Under the pieces are notes generated by a model. The model saw only the letters and a list, made by a program, of their open reading frames with translations. It did no database searches and was not told the DNA's origin. Both the position numbers and the translations under genes were made by a program. From a bacterium (GTDB lineage Bacteria; Eisenbacteria; RBG-16-71-46; CAIMUX01): a stretch of DNA of 64,000 nucleotides. The stretch covers positions 248,001-312,000 of the forward strand of contig JAUIHP010000001.1 of NCBI GenBank assembly GCA_030431975.1, written 5' to 3'. This document shows positions 51,937 through 60,556 of the stretch, piece after piece. Each line of letters begins with the position of its first letter. The stretch's first letter is position 1.

Positions 51937-52356
51937 CTACTCCCCGATGATCTTGACCAGGGCCCGTTTCCGTCGCCTTCCGTCGAACTCGCCGTAGAAA
52001 ATCTGTTCCCACGGACCGAAATCGAGTCGTCCTTCGGTGATCGCGACGACCACTTCCCGGCCCATGATCTGCCGTTTGTGGTGCGCGTCTCCGTTGTCTT
52101 CGCCGGTGCGATTGTGGGCGTACCGATCGATGGGAGCGTGCGGCGCCAACTCTTCGAGCCAGCGTTTGTAGTCCGAGATCAGCCCCTGCTCGTCGTCGTT
52201 GATGAAGACCGAAGCGGTGATGTGCATGGCGTTGACCAGGCAGAGTCCTTCCTGGACCCCGCTCTCAGCCAGGGCTTCTTCGACATCGGGGGTGATGTTG
52301 ACGAACCCCATCCGCTCGGGGACTTCGAACCAAAGCTCTTTGCGGTACGACTTCAC
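51937..52356 (-). CDS. YjbQ/UPF0047-family protein
   Basis: GTG 52356 gives 139 residues, the family's normal size. The characteristic motifs are [46 protein letters not shown] and [23 protein letters not shown], containing conserved His/Asp residues that form the active site. Members have been reported with thiamin-phosphate-synthase activity, though the true role is debated. It is small, cytosolic and single-gene. Confidence 0.94.
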   Translation of the reverse strand: MKSYRKELWFEVPERMGFVNITPDVEEALAESGVQEGLCLVNAMHITASVFINDDEQGLISDYKRWLEELAPHAPIDRYAHNRTGEDNGDAHHKRQIMGREVVVAITEGRLDFGPWEQIFYGEFDGRRRKRALVKIIGE

Positions 52357-52471
52357 GTTGGCTCATTGCTGCCGAGACAGAGTCAAATCGGCAAAAAAGA
52401 GCGACGCCAGAAGATATGGTAGAAGCTGCCTTGTTCGCAGCTGGGCCACATCCTCTGACGCGCACGATGGG

Positions 52472-52487
52472 ACGGCCGAAAGGCCGT
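52472..52487. terminator. Small perfect hairpin downstream of the DUF3798 gene
   Basis: ACGGCC (52472-52477) and GGCCGT (52482-52487) form a perfect 6-bp stem with a GAAA tetraloop on the plus strand. It lies about 15 bases past the stop of the minus-strand DUF3798 gene. There is no T-run downstream on that strand. Confidence 0.4.
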
Positions 52488-52502
52488 AAAATCTTCCGTG
52501 GG

Positions 52503-53663
52503 TTAAAAGACCACGCTTTCGATGAGGAACATATAGTAATTCTGCTTGTCCTCAAAGGGTAGTACTGTAACTTCCGCCTTTGCAGCAGTTTGCAATTCCG
52601 AAGCTACGGACGCCTGGTCCGCGATTCCCGTTTCGCCCTCCACGGCCTTGATTGCAAGCTCGGTTAGAGCCTCGATCGCGACCATTCCGACGGACACCGG
52701 CCAGGATCCCATCCGGCCCGTGTTGCCCGCTTCGGCCACCTTCTCGTGGATGGCCTGCCGGATGGCGCCCATGTCTCCCGCGTCCTCTTCCGAGATCGCG
52801 ATCCCGAGCGCCCCGGGGTAACCGTGGGTCGGGGACGGACAGCACTGCTCCGGCATGATGGCGTGGTTGTCGGCCGAAGAGCGAATGAGCGGCTCCTGCA
52901 TCCCGCAGTTGGTCGAGAAGAACGCGGTGTCCTGACCGTACTGCTTCACCTGCCTCGGAACGTCTTCGAGGATGAACTTCTGCGCTCCGGGGAGACCCTG
53001 ATCACCGGTCGGGTCGGGAGCGTTGGCGAAGACGAACTTCATTCCCTGGGAAGCGCAGCGCTCTTCCATGATCTTGGCTCGCCGGCTGATCAGCTCCTGA
53101 CTCATGTGGCGCGGAAAGGAGTAGTGGACGAACGTCTTCGCGCCCATCTCCTTCGCCAGGTCGACAATCGTCTCACCGCGCTTCAGGTTGTCCGGCATGA
53201 TGCAGACATCGGCGTAGTCCGCGATCTGGTGCGGATCCTCGTGCGGTTCATAGACCAGGAACTTCATGTCGGGACGGAATTCGCGCACGCGCTTGATCGC
53301 AGCCATCGATCCGGGAACGCCCTGCGCGAGAATGAACGCTTTGACGTCCTTGTCGGCCGCGACGTTCAGAACCTGGGAGATCATCGCCTCCTGCTCGGTC
53401 ATGAAGTTGTCCGGGTAGGTCACGTGACGAATGCGGTCGGCGCCGTACTGGGCGATGACGGCCTCGGCTCCGCGGTACTCGTCCTCTCCCTGAGAGACCG
53501 TTCCGGTCATGAGGCCAATCTTGAACGGCAGCTTACCGTCGTCGGCTGCTTGCGAAGAGTCCGCCGAGTCAGAGGTTTCCCCTCCGCCCGAACATGCCCA
53601 GGCAAAGCTGACCAGGCCCGTCAGAAGAATCCCGCGAACCCACGCTTTCGAAACACGCTTCAT
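52503..53663 (-). CDS. DUF3798 lipoprotein, candidate substrate-binding protein of the ABC system
   Basis: This 386-residue protein starts at ATG 53663. The signal peptide ends in the lipobox FAWAC, followed by a Ser/Asp/Gly linker. The mature fold resembles type I periplasmic binding proteins: PFKIGLMTGTVSQGEDEYRGAEAV, then VKAFILAQGVPGSMAAI and VCIMPDNLKRGETIVDLAKEMG. The sequence matches DUF3798, a family usually adjacent to ABC transporter genes. The ATPase and two permease genes lie upstream on the same strand, so it should be the receptor of that uptake system. The ligand is unknown. Confidence 0.88.
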   Translation of the reverse strand: MKRVSKAWVRGILLTGLVSFAWACSGGGETSDSADSSQAADDGKLPFKIGLMTGTVSQGEDEYRGAEAVIAQYGADRIRHVTYPDNFMTEQEAMISQVLNVAADKDVKAFILAQGVPGSMAAIKRVREFRPDMKFLVYEPHEDPHQIADYADVCIMPDNLKRGETIVDLAKEMGAKTFVHYSFPRHMSQELISRRAKIMEERCASQGMKFVFANAPDPTGDQGLPGAQKFILEDVPRQVKQYGQDTAFFSTNCGMQEPLIRSSADNHAIMPEQCCPSPTHGYPGALGIAISEEDAGDMGAIRQAIHEKVAEAGNTGRMGSWPVSVGMVAIEALTELAIKAVEGETGIADQASVASELQTAAKAEVTVLPFEDKQNYYMFLIESVVF

Positions 53664-53728
53664 TGATATCGCTCCTTTGGCCGCGTTTGGCCGCCCCTAT
53701 CCGGAAGAGGCTAAGCGGACAGACGAAC

Positions 53729-53800
53729 TGGGGCAAGCCCGGGACCCTTGCCGAACGGACGACGTGGGGCAAGCCCGGGCCCCTGGCCGAACCGAGCACT
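53729..53800. repeat. 36-bp tandem repeat, two copies, between permease and receptor genes
   Basis: Units 53729-53764 and 53765-53800 begin TGGGGCAAGCCCGGG and differ at several positions. The first can fold as GGCAAG/CTTGCC around a CCCGGGACC loop. The array sits in the 173-base gap between the receptor gene start and the permease end and could act as a processing or attenuation site that sets the receptor:permease ratio. Confidence 0.65.
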
Positions 53801-53836
53801 CGGCGCGCCATTGGGCGCCAAGGCCTCCGCGATCCC

Positions 53837-54901
53837 TTATGACCGGCGCGTTCTCCAGGCATGCAGCGCCAGCGTTACGCCGATGACCGCGTAGGCCACG
53901 AACTCCCGGAAGTATTCCCCGATCTGGGCGCTGCCAAGCAAAATCTGTCCGGCGATCGGGCTCACCTGAAACAGCGTATGGAAGAGCAGAGTCCCGAGAA
54001 TCGCATGCCAGATCGTCGCGTGGGCGACCGTGGCTCCCCCAACCAACAACGCGGCGATGGCGTAGGGACCGACCTGCTCGTGACTCTGAAACGTGTTCAT
54101 CGTCCCGATATTGGAAAGCCAGATGATCTGGCCCAGTCCTCCCAGGACCGTCGAAATGAGGATAGCTCGCATGCGCGTCCGGTCGACATTGATGCCGGAA
54201 ATCTCCGCGACGTGCATATCCTGCCCCACCGCGCGAAGCTCCTGCCCCGACTTCGTGCGGAGATAGCCGCGCAGCGCCACGCACAACAAGGCGATGAAGA
54301 TGAACGTCGCCACCGGAATGAAAAGCGGCAGTCCCATGAATGGAATCGAAGGTCGAAGGAGGCGATCGAGTTGTCCTCCGGTTCCGATGAGATCGATGGT
54401 GATGGCCAGCCCAATCCCACCGTCCAGAAGAATGCGCTGGTTGTGCAGAGGTATGACCGGTCCCGCCATCAGAAGGAAGACCGCCTGATAGATCCCGTTG
54501 GCGAAGAAGGCGAGAATCATTCCCGTGATCATCTCGCGACCCTTGGCCCGGTTGAGAAGCAGCCCGGTCAGCCACCCGAAGATGAGACTGAACGGAATCG
54601 AAACGCCCATCGCCGCAAAGAACGCGCCGAGCCCGCTTGCGCCCTGGTTCTCGACGACGATCAGTCCGATCTGACCGCACATGGCTCCGACGATGATCCC
54701 GAAGTTGAGTCCCATCCCCGCCACGACGGGAATGATCAGCGACAGGACAAGGAAGAGATTCCGCGACAGGCGGGTCACGATGTCGTTGGCCAGGATGGGA
54801 AGCGAGATGTCCGCCCGTGCCGCGATGATTCCGCTCACACAAAGGACCGTGAAGAGAATGGGCACAACGTTCTGCAGCGCCAACTGACGGAGTTTGCCCA
54901 T
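53837..54901 (-). CDS. ABC transporter permease
   Basis: ATG 54901 shares a base with the stop of the upstream permease (TGATG), giving 354 residues. It has about eight to nine membrane helices of the BPD_transp_2 (ribose/nucleoside RbsC-like) type: LVLSLIIPVVAGMGLNFGIIVG, IGLIVVENQGASG, GWLTGLLLNRAKGREMITGMILAFF, with the EAA-like loop GQELRAVGQDMHVAEISGIN. It forms a heterodimer with the permease encoded just upstream and moves the solute inward, powered by the cassette's ATPase. Confidence 0.93.
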   Translation of the reverse strand: MGKLRQLALQNVVPILFTVLCVSGIIAARADISLPILANDIVTRLSRNLFLVLSLIIPVVAGMGLNFGIIVGAMCGQIGLIVVENQGASGLGAFFAAMGVSIPFSLIFGWLTGLLLNRAKGREMITGMILAFFANGIYQAVFLLMAGPVIPLHNQRILLDGGIGLAITIDLIGTGGQLDRLLRPSIPFMGLPLFIPVATFIFIALLCVALRGYLRTKSGQELRAVGQDMHVAEISGINVDRTRMRAILISTVLGGLGQIIWLSNIGTMNTFQSHEQVGPYAIAALLVGGATVAHATIWHAILGTLLFHTLFQVSPIAGQILLGSAQIGEYFREFVAYAVIGVTLALHAWRTRRS

Positions 54902-55962
54902 CACGCGGACTCCTTCCTCGTCAGGGCGTAGAGAATGATCCCGTTGGAGATGATGAGCCGCGCGATTTCCGGCAGGTTGGTCAGGGCCTGCGCTCCCTCG
55001 GCCTGCCCGACGAGAGCGTTGACCAACGGCAACGACGTGGTGAGCACACTCTGAAACAAGAACGTTCCGATGATGACGTGTGAGACCTTGGCCACCCGAA
55101 CGGAAGCTCCACCGATGAGCAGCGCCGCGACGGTGGGAAAGGCCATGAGAAGAGGCGCCTTGTAGAGCTGCACGAATCCGTAGGACTGACTGAAGACGAC
55201 GATCCCGACCGCTCCCATTGCCGTCGAAATGATGACACCCAATGAGCGCATCGATCGCACATCGATTCCGCTCGCTTCCGCGAAGCGCGGATTGGCGCCG
55301 GCCGCGGACAAGGCCATCCCGACCCGCGTACGGAAGAACAGGTAGACGAGTCCGCACAGTCCCAACCAGAAGGCCAGCAATCCGACGGGGACGAACGCCG
55401 TCCCTCCGAGGGGGATTGCCAACTTCAGGTCGAGCCACTGCTTGAAGTAGCCGTCCAGAACCAGGGTGTTGCGCAACCCCTCGCCGCCCAAGGGCCAGAT
55501 GAGCTCCGGATTGCTGACCGGAAAGAAGAGCCAAAGGATGGAAGCGCCGGCGACGGAACCGAAGCCGACATAGATTCCGACCATCATTTCCTGACCGCGG
55601 ACGGCTTCCAACAGACGCGCGTACAACCAACCCGCGCCCGCGCCCAGTGCCGCACCCAAAGCGATCGACCCGAAGAGACCAAGGCCGCCCCGCGCGTCGA
55701 AGTTCATGAAGATGACGGTGGCGAGAAGGCCGCAGACCATACCGAGCGGAATTCCGAAGTTGAGACCGACGCCTCCGCGCACGGCAGGAACCAACGCCAG
55801 AACGAGGATCCCGTTCATACCCGTCCGCACCAGACAGTCCGAGAAAAGAAGCACCAGGTCCAACTCCGTGGCGACGGCGCTGACGATCCAAAGGACGAGT
55901 AGAAACGCTGCGAGAATCGTCCGCGTGACACCGAGCCGTTTGAGCCAGTCGAGTGGATTCAC
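54901..55962 (-). CDS. ABC transporter permease
   Basis: GTG 55962 overlaps the ATPase stop (GTGA), giving 353 residues; a longer frame to 56076 lies inside the ATPase gene. About nine helices (TILAAFLLVLWIVSAVATELD, GLNFGIPLGMVCGLLATVIFMN and others) and the loop MALSAAGANPRFAEASGID identify a BPD_transp_2-type permease, paired with the next one. Together they form the membrane channel. The N-terminal half has the conserved GVGLNFGI motif, shared with the partner as GMGLNFGI, showing their common origin. Confidence 0.93.
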   Translation of the reverse strand: MNPLDWLKRLGVTRTILAAFLLVLWIVSAVATELDLVLLFSDCLVRTGMNGILVLALVPAVRGGVGLNFGIPLGMVCGLLATVIFMNFDARGGLGLFGSIALGAALGAGAGWLYARLLEAVRGQEMMVGIYVGFGSVAGASILWLFFPVSNPELIWPLGGEGLRNTLVLDGYFKQWLDLKLAIPLGGTAFVPVGLLAFWLGLCGLVYLFFRTRVGMALSAAGANPRFAEASGIDVRSMRSLGVIISTAMGAVGIVVFSQSYGFVQLYKAPLLMAFPTVAALLIGGASVRVAKVSHVIIGTFLFQSVLTTSLPLVNALVGQAEGAQALTNLPEIARLIISNGIILYALTRKESA

Positions 55963-57557
55963 GAAGAGACTCCACTGCGCTCGCCGGCAAAGAGCAGACC
56001 GAATTCCACGTCCGGAGCGTCCGGCGCGAGGATGCCCTGAATCCGTCCTTCGAAGACGACGGCAATGCGGTCGCAAACCTGTCGCAACTCGGCAAGCTCA
56101 CTCGAGGTCAGGACGATCGTCGTCCCCGCTTCCCGATTGACCCGCACCAGCTGTTGCAACACGCGATCCTTGGCTCCGACATCGACGCCGCGAGTCGGTT
56201 CCGAAACGAAGAGCAGGGAGGGATCCAGCGTGAACGCCCGCGCCAGGCAAACCTTCTGCTGATTGCCACCGGACAAACGCCGCACCGGCTGCGTCGGTCC
56301 CTGACAACGAATGTCGAACTCCTGGATCATGTTCTCGGCGTGTCGACGCACTTCGGCGCGATTGATCATGGCCAGAGGGCCGCCGCTCTTTCCAAGAAAA
56401 CGACCCAGAACATGCACGGCCGTCCCGGCGATGTTCAGCTCGATCGATTCATCGAGAAGCAGACCGACCTGACGGCGATCCTCGCTGACGAAAGCCACGC
56501 CCTGACGAAGCGCAGCCAGAGTTTCTCCGAGAACGAACGGCGCACCTTCGAGTTTGACGGCGCCTCGCACGGGATGAAGTCCCAGAAGACCGTTCGCGAT
56601 TCCCAGCTTGCCCTGCCCGGCCAGACCTGCGATGCCCAGGATCTCGCCTTTGTAGACGTCGAGGTCCACACCCCGAACTTCTTCTCCCGGCATGTCGACT
56701 TCCAGACCGCGAACTTCCAACGCCACCTGCTGGGTCTCACCCGCTCCCCGGGCCGGCAGCTCACGTTCCGGCAAAGGCCGCCCGATCATGAGCTCCGCAA
56801 TCTGCTCGACGCTGGCTTCCTGCATGTCGAGCGTGGCCACGACCTCGCCGTCACGAAGGACGGTGACGCCGTCGGCGATTTCCATCACTTCGTCCAGCCG
56901 GTGGGAAATGAACAGAAGAGCAATGCCCTGAGCGGCCAGCGACTTCATTGTGGCCAGAAGTTCGGCCGCTTCCGATTCGGCAAGGACCGCCGTCGGTTCG
57001 TCGAAAACGATGAGTCGCGCGTTTTCCTTATCGACCTCGCGCGCGATCTCGACGAACTGCATGTGACCGACCGGCATTCCCGCAATCGGCTGCATCTCGT
57101 CGAGCGACATCCCAATCCGATCGAGAGCGTTGCGGCTGTCGTCCTGCATCTTTCGGCGGTCGAGACTACGAAGCCCCTTACCCACCGGACCGAGGACCCG
57201 ACTGAAGAGGTTGGCGCGAGTCGGCTCCCGTCCCAACTTGACGTTCTCGGCGACGGTGAAGCCCGGAAGCAGCATGAACTCCTGATGGACCATGCCGATG
57301 CCTTCCACCATGGCATCCGACGGACTGTTCAGACGAACGGCTCGGCCACCCAGCTCGACCGTGCCTTCGAAGCCACCCGTTTCATGAATGACCGGCATCC
57401 CAAAGAGGATGTTCATCAGGGTCGATTTGCCGGCGCCGTTCTCACCGACCAGCGCGTGGATCTCTCCCGGACGCACGGTGAGGTCGACCCCGCGCAAAAC
57501 AGGGTTGCCGTAGTAGGACTTGTGAATTCCGCTGAGGACGAGAGTCGGGGATTCCAT
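55959..57557 (-). CDS. Two-domain ABC transporter ATPase with altered motifs
   Basis: ATG 57557 gives 532 residues, the normal size of sugar/nucleoside-type double ATPases. Domain 1 has Walker A GENGAGKST (39-47 region), Walker B LIVFDEPTAVL and H-loop FISHRLDEV, but the signature reads MPVGHMQ and not LSVGxQQ. Domain 2 has the degenerate Walker A GLAGQGKLG usual in the class, the signature LSGGNQQKV and Walker B LLFVSEPTRGVD, where the Mg-binding Asp is Ser. ATP hydrolysis should rest mainly on the first Walker set with the second signature, as in related systems. The gene leads the cassette, with a TPR gene 67 bases upstream. Confidence 0.93.
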   Translation of the reverse strand: MESPTLVLSGIHKSYYGNPVLRGVDLTVRPGEIHALVGENGAGKSTLMNILFGMPVIHETGGFEGTVELGGRAVRLNSPSDAMVEGIGMVHQEFMLLPGFTVAENVKLGREPTRANLFSRVLGPVGKGLRSLDRRKMQDDSRNALDRIGMSLDEMQPIAGMPVGHMQFVEIAREVDKENARLIVFDEPTAVLAESEAAELLATMKSLAAQGIALLFISHRLDEVMEIADGVTVLRDGEVVATLDMQEASVEQIAELMIGRPLPERELPARGAGETQQVALEVRGLEVDMPGEEVRGVDLDVYKGEILGIAGLAGQGKLGIANGLLGLHPVRGAVKLEGAPFVLGETLAALRQGVAFVSEDRRQVGLLLDESIELNIAGTAVHVLGRFLGKSGGPLAMINRAEVRRHAENMIQEFDIRCQGPTQPVRRLSGGNQQKVCLARAFTLDPSLLFVSEPTRGVDVGAKDRVLQQLVRVNREAGTTIVLTSSELAELRQVCDRIAVVFEGRIQGILAPDAPDVEFGLLFAGERSGVSS

Positions 57558-57624
57558 GGCCCGGCGAGTATCCCCGCGCCGAGGTCATCGGTCCACAAGG
57601 CTTTTGGAATCCGTGCAGGCTCGA

Positions 57625-58683
57625 CTACGGCTGTACGCCACCGAGTTCGGCCAAACGCGACAGACGATCCGCCTCGTTGGCCTGCAGCCAGCCATCCTTG
57701 GAAAGAATCCCGTGGGCCTTCGCAAACCACGGGCGGGCTTCGTCGGCTTTCCCCTGTTGCAGGAGACACTCCCCGATTTCCTCGAGGACGTAGCCATCTT
57801 CCTCTCCGGCGTCTTCCCACTCTTTGGCGAGCCGGTGGTTGATGGCCAACGCCTCGTCGAGGTTGCCCATGACGCGGTGCGTCTTGGCGATGCAGTAGTG
57901 GGCGATGCGGATCGGCTTCGGCTGCTCCTTCGACTGCCGGAAGGCCAGCGACGACTCGAAAACCTCGAGCGCTTCGGCGTACTTCTCGGCGTCAAAGAGA
58001 GTCCAGCCATAGTTGTTGTAGAGAGGACCCAGCCAACCTCGCGCCACAGGGTCCTGCGTCTGCTCGGCCAACTTGACCCCGCGGGAGAACCACTCGAGGG
58101 CGGAGTCGCCCGTCTCGATGATGGCCATCATGTGAACCGCGTCGATAGCGAGATCATCCAGGCCCGCCTTCTCACCAACTTCGAACGCGGCAAGAAAGTG
58201 AGGACGCGCCTCGTCCGGCTTTCCAGAGGAGTTGAAGACTCGGCCGCGTTCGAGTTCGTATCGGACGTGAAGCTCGGCGGGGATCATTCCGGCTGCCTCG
58301 GCCGCTCCGCGGTTACCGGATTCCGCATCGTTCGCATCCGCACTCGGAACTCCCGTCGCCGCAAACCGACGCTCGATCGCATCGAGCTCGGCATGCGCCT
58401 CATCGAACTTCCGGCGCAAACCGAAGGTGCGGGCCGCCTGGGTCAGATAGCAGTCGCGTCCGACCTCGTCACCGGCGGCGGCAGCAGCTTCCGCAGCTTC
58501 GCGAAACCGAGTCTCGGAAGCAGCGGGATCCGAATAGTCCCAAAGAGAAGAAATGGTGGGTAGGGAATTCGACACGTCTTCGACCTCCTCGGCCCATGCC
58601 TGGGGCACCGCAGGTCGAAACACGCCGGAAACAAGGCCGAAACTGAGCCATGCGGCGAGAACGAACGAACTGCGATTCATCAA
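57625..58683 (-). CDS. Exported TPR protein
   Basis: This 352-residue protein starts at ATG 58683 and has a signal peptide (FVLAAWLSFGLVSGVF, ending near AWA-E). Residues about 60-350 form TPR-like helical pairs (QAARTFGLRRKFDEAHAEL, YNNYGWTLFDAEKYAEALEV, YVLEEIGECLLQQGKADEAR), so it is probably periplasmic. It may assist the ABC cassette that follows after 67 bases, as some periplasmic TPR proteins do in TPAT-type systems, but this is inferred only from position. Confidence 0.78.
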   Translation of the reverse strand: MMNRSSFVLAAWLSFGLVSGVFRPAVPQAWAEEVEDVSNSLPTISSLWDYSDPAASETRFREAAEAAAAAGDEVGRDCYLTQAARTFGLRRKFDEAHAELDAIERRFAATGVPSADANDAESGNRGAAEAAGMIPAELHVRYELERGRVFNSSGKPDEARPHFLAAFEVGEKAGLDDLAIDAVHMMAIIETGDSALEWFSRGVKLAEQTQDPVARGWLGPLYNNYGWTLFDAEKYAEALEVFESSLAFRQSKEQPKPIRIAHYCIAKTHRVMGNLDEALAINHRLAKEWEDAGEEDGYVLEEIGECLLQQGKADEARPWFAKAHGILSKDGWLQANEADRLSRLAELGGVQP

Positions 58684-58825
58684 CTCGACACCTCCCGATC
58701 GGAGGGCATCGTAGTCGAGTTCGGTCGGTCGTCAAAGAAGCGAGTGAGGGTCGGAGACCGCGTGTCCCGGGCGGGACATTAGTCCGATCTTCGCCACCTC
58801 AGTAGACCATCATGAAGAGTTCGAG

Positions 58826-59110
58826 CTAGGGCTCGACGTTTACACCGCGCCAAAACGCGACGTAGCCTTTGATGTTCTTGGCAGCGTCCTTGGGATCTGC
58901 GTAGTACCACGCGGCGTCCTCGTTGCGCTCGCCCTCGACCTCCAACGTGTAGTAGTTGGCGGACCCTTTCCACGGACAAAAAGACGTCGTCGCGCTCGAC
59001 TGGAAGAACTCCTTCTTCAGAGATTGCGGCGGAAAGTAATGGTTCCCCTCGACGACTTCGGTGTCGCCGCTCTCTGCGACGACCGCTCCCCTCCACATCG
59101 CTTTCGGCAT
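58826..59110 (-). CDS. DUF427-family protein
   Basis: This 94-residue protein starts at ATG 59110 after TGAGGAG. The family motifs are VVEGNHYFPPQSL, SFCPWKGSANYYTLEVEG, DAAWYYADPKDAAKNIKGYVAFW, with the CPWKG loop intact. DUF427 proteins are small beta-barrel proteins of unknown function, sometimes fused to or near reductases. It is likely cytosolic. Confidence 0.92.
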   Translation of the reverse strand: MPKAMWRGAVVAESGDTEVVEGNHYFPPQSLKKEFFQSSATTSFCPWKGSANYYTLEVEGERNEDAAWYYADPKDAAKNIKGYVAFWRGVNVEP

Positions 59111-59440
59111 GCCGGGCTCTCCTCAGGTTGGAGTCTCTATCGAAGAAATGTGAATGTTGAGATGCTGAAAACCCTCCGTCGGTTTCCACTCTTCGCCCTT
59201 CCGACGAACCCGCCGGCCAGATACACGGTTCGTCCAGCAAGTGCCCCCGCGCAGGTGCTCGGTCCGCCCGCTCCCTAGCCAGGCCCACCACTTGGCCCAC
59301 GACTTGGCCCGCGACCCGCGTGCGGCCCGTCCCGAACACCACGTCGCCGTCGCGCCCCCACCTCCCGTTTCCGCTTCTTGACTCCGGCCGGGTCCGAGCC
59401 GCATGGTTCTTTCCCGCAGAGGCAAGAAGAGGAGGAACCG
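59111..59440. other. Gap with a 12-bp tandem repeat
   Basis: This 330-base gap lies between the DUF427 gene and the divergent nuclease gene. At 59280-59315 a 12-bp unit (CAGGCCCACCAC, TTGGCCCACGAC, TTGGCCCGCGAC) occurs three times. No promoter or gene can be recognised with confidence. Confidence 0.55.
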
Positions 59441-60112
59441 ATGTTGCCTGGAAGATTCGCCGCCCGATTCGCCGCCCCCGTACGGGCTCTCACTCTCAGC
59501 CTGGCTCTCACCGGCCTGGCCGTGACGACGAACGCACAGAACGAGAAGAAGGAGCCTGTTCCCCAGCCACGGACGTCGATGGAGAAGGTCGCCGTGCCGA
59601 TCGACAAGGTCATCATCGACGACGGCGACACGGCCGTCATCCAGTGGGCCAAGGACGACGCGGAGATCATCCGCATCCTCGGAATCGATACTCCTGAGAT
59701 CCAGCACATCGAGCACAACATCCCGTACGACCAGTCCTTCGGACGGGAGGCGTCCGGTTTCGCCAAGGGCGCGTTCGGCATGGCCGACGAGGTCCACCTT
59801 CTTCGCTCGGCGACGCTGGATCCGTACGGACGAACGCTGGGGTATCTCTACATCAACGGAAAGAACTACTCGGCCATGATCGTGAAGGCGCGCCTGGCCG
59901 CAGAATCGGTCTCCTTCTACGGGGACAACGGACTGCCGGAGCCGGCCCAGGAAGTGTTGGCCGCCGCCGAGAGCGCGGGCCCCGTCCCCTTCGAGCCTCC
60001 GTATCAGTTCCGCCGCCGGATGCGGGAAGTGGTCGAGCACGAGAAGAAGTCTCAGGCCAAGACGGAACCCAGTTCTGAAACCAAGTCCGAGGCCATGTCC
60101 GGGAGCAAGTGA
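59441..60112 (+). CDS. Exported thermonuclease-like (SNase) protein
   Basis: ATG 59441 follows AGAGGAGGAACC, giving 223 residues. The signal peptide (TLSLALTGLAVTTNAQ) is followed by an SNase-type OB-fold: IIDDGDTAVIQW, EIIRILGIDTPEIQH (Arg and Asp of the metal site), then DEVHLLRSATLDPYGRTLG (the second conserved Arg region). The catalytic Arg/Asp/Glu arrangement of staphylococcal nuclease is broadly kept, though the second Arg/Glu pair is not certain. The C-terminal tail is Lys/Glu/Ser-rich. It may degrade extracellular or periplasmic nucleic acids. Confidence 0.8.
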   Translation: MLPGRFAARFAAPVRALTLSLALTGLAVTTNAQNEKKEPVPQPRTSMEKVAVPIDKVIIDDGDTAVIQWAKDDAEIIRILGIDTPEIQHIEHNIPYDQSFGREASGFAKGAFGMADEVHLLRSATLDPYGRTLGYLYINGKNYSAMIVKARLAAESVSFYGDNGLPEPAQEVLAAAESAGPVPFEPPYQFRRRMREVVEHEKKSQAKTEPSSETKSEAMSGSK

Positions 60113-60556
60113 GGGTTTCGGCCCTTCCGCCCTTTCCCACCCTTCCCGCCCGCTCGGAAAGCACGTTGCAGCGTGCACCGGGCGGACGGGCATTCTCGAA
60201 TCCTGCCGGCAATGGACGACGCCGAATCGGCTGAAACCCGGCCGGACGCCGACTTCCGCCGAACCGTTCCAACTCGTTGACCCACGGATCGCTGGGTCCG
60301 ATTTCGCTCCCCGATTCCCCAGCTGATCCCTTTCAGTCCGCCCTTCGGCACGGACCTTGACCTACTGGAACCAGATACGGTTTGGCTGCCGCGCATGCCG
60401 GCGGCGGCCTCCGAGAGGATCGTCCCGAACGGGTCGGTCTCGGCGCCCCGCTGTTGTTCCCCCCCAGCGGGGCTGCCGCTTTTTTGCCTCCCGAGGGTCC
60501 CCGCCGGTTATCTTCTCGCCCGAACGAAAACACAAACTCGGGATAGCACTCGATAC
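60113..60556 (+). other. Long leader region of pnp
   Basis: This 444-base gap precedes pnp. Besides the terminator-like hairpin at 60445-60485 I see no tRNA, no rpsO (the usual upstream neighbour) and no small gene. pnp leaders in other bacteria carry RNase III/PNPase autoregulation hairpins, which may be the role of part of this region. Confidence 0.45.
60445..60485 (+). terminator. Terminator-like hairpin upstream of pnp
   Basis: GCCCCGCTG (60445-60453) pairs with CAGCGGGGC (60465-60473) around an 11-base loop. Seven bases later comes a run of six T (60480-60485). It may end the nuclease transcript or act as an attenuator in the pnp leader. Confidence 0.5.

Noticed and set aside
55953-57842. 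Open frame of over 600 codons antisense to the ABC ATPase
   Set aside because: Explained by codon bias of the true ATPase gene; it also runs across the gap and into the TPR gene.
60113-60556. tRNA or rpsO upstream of pnp
   Set aside because: No cloverleaf or T-loop consensus and no S15-like frame can be found.
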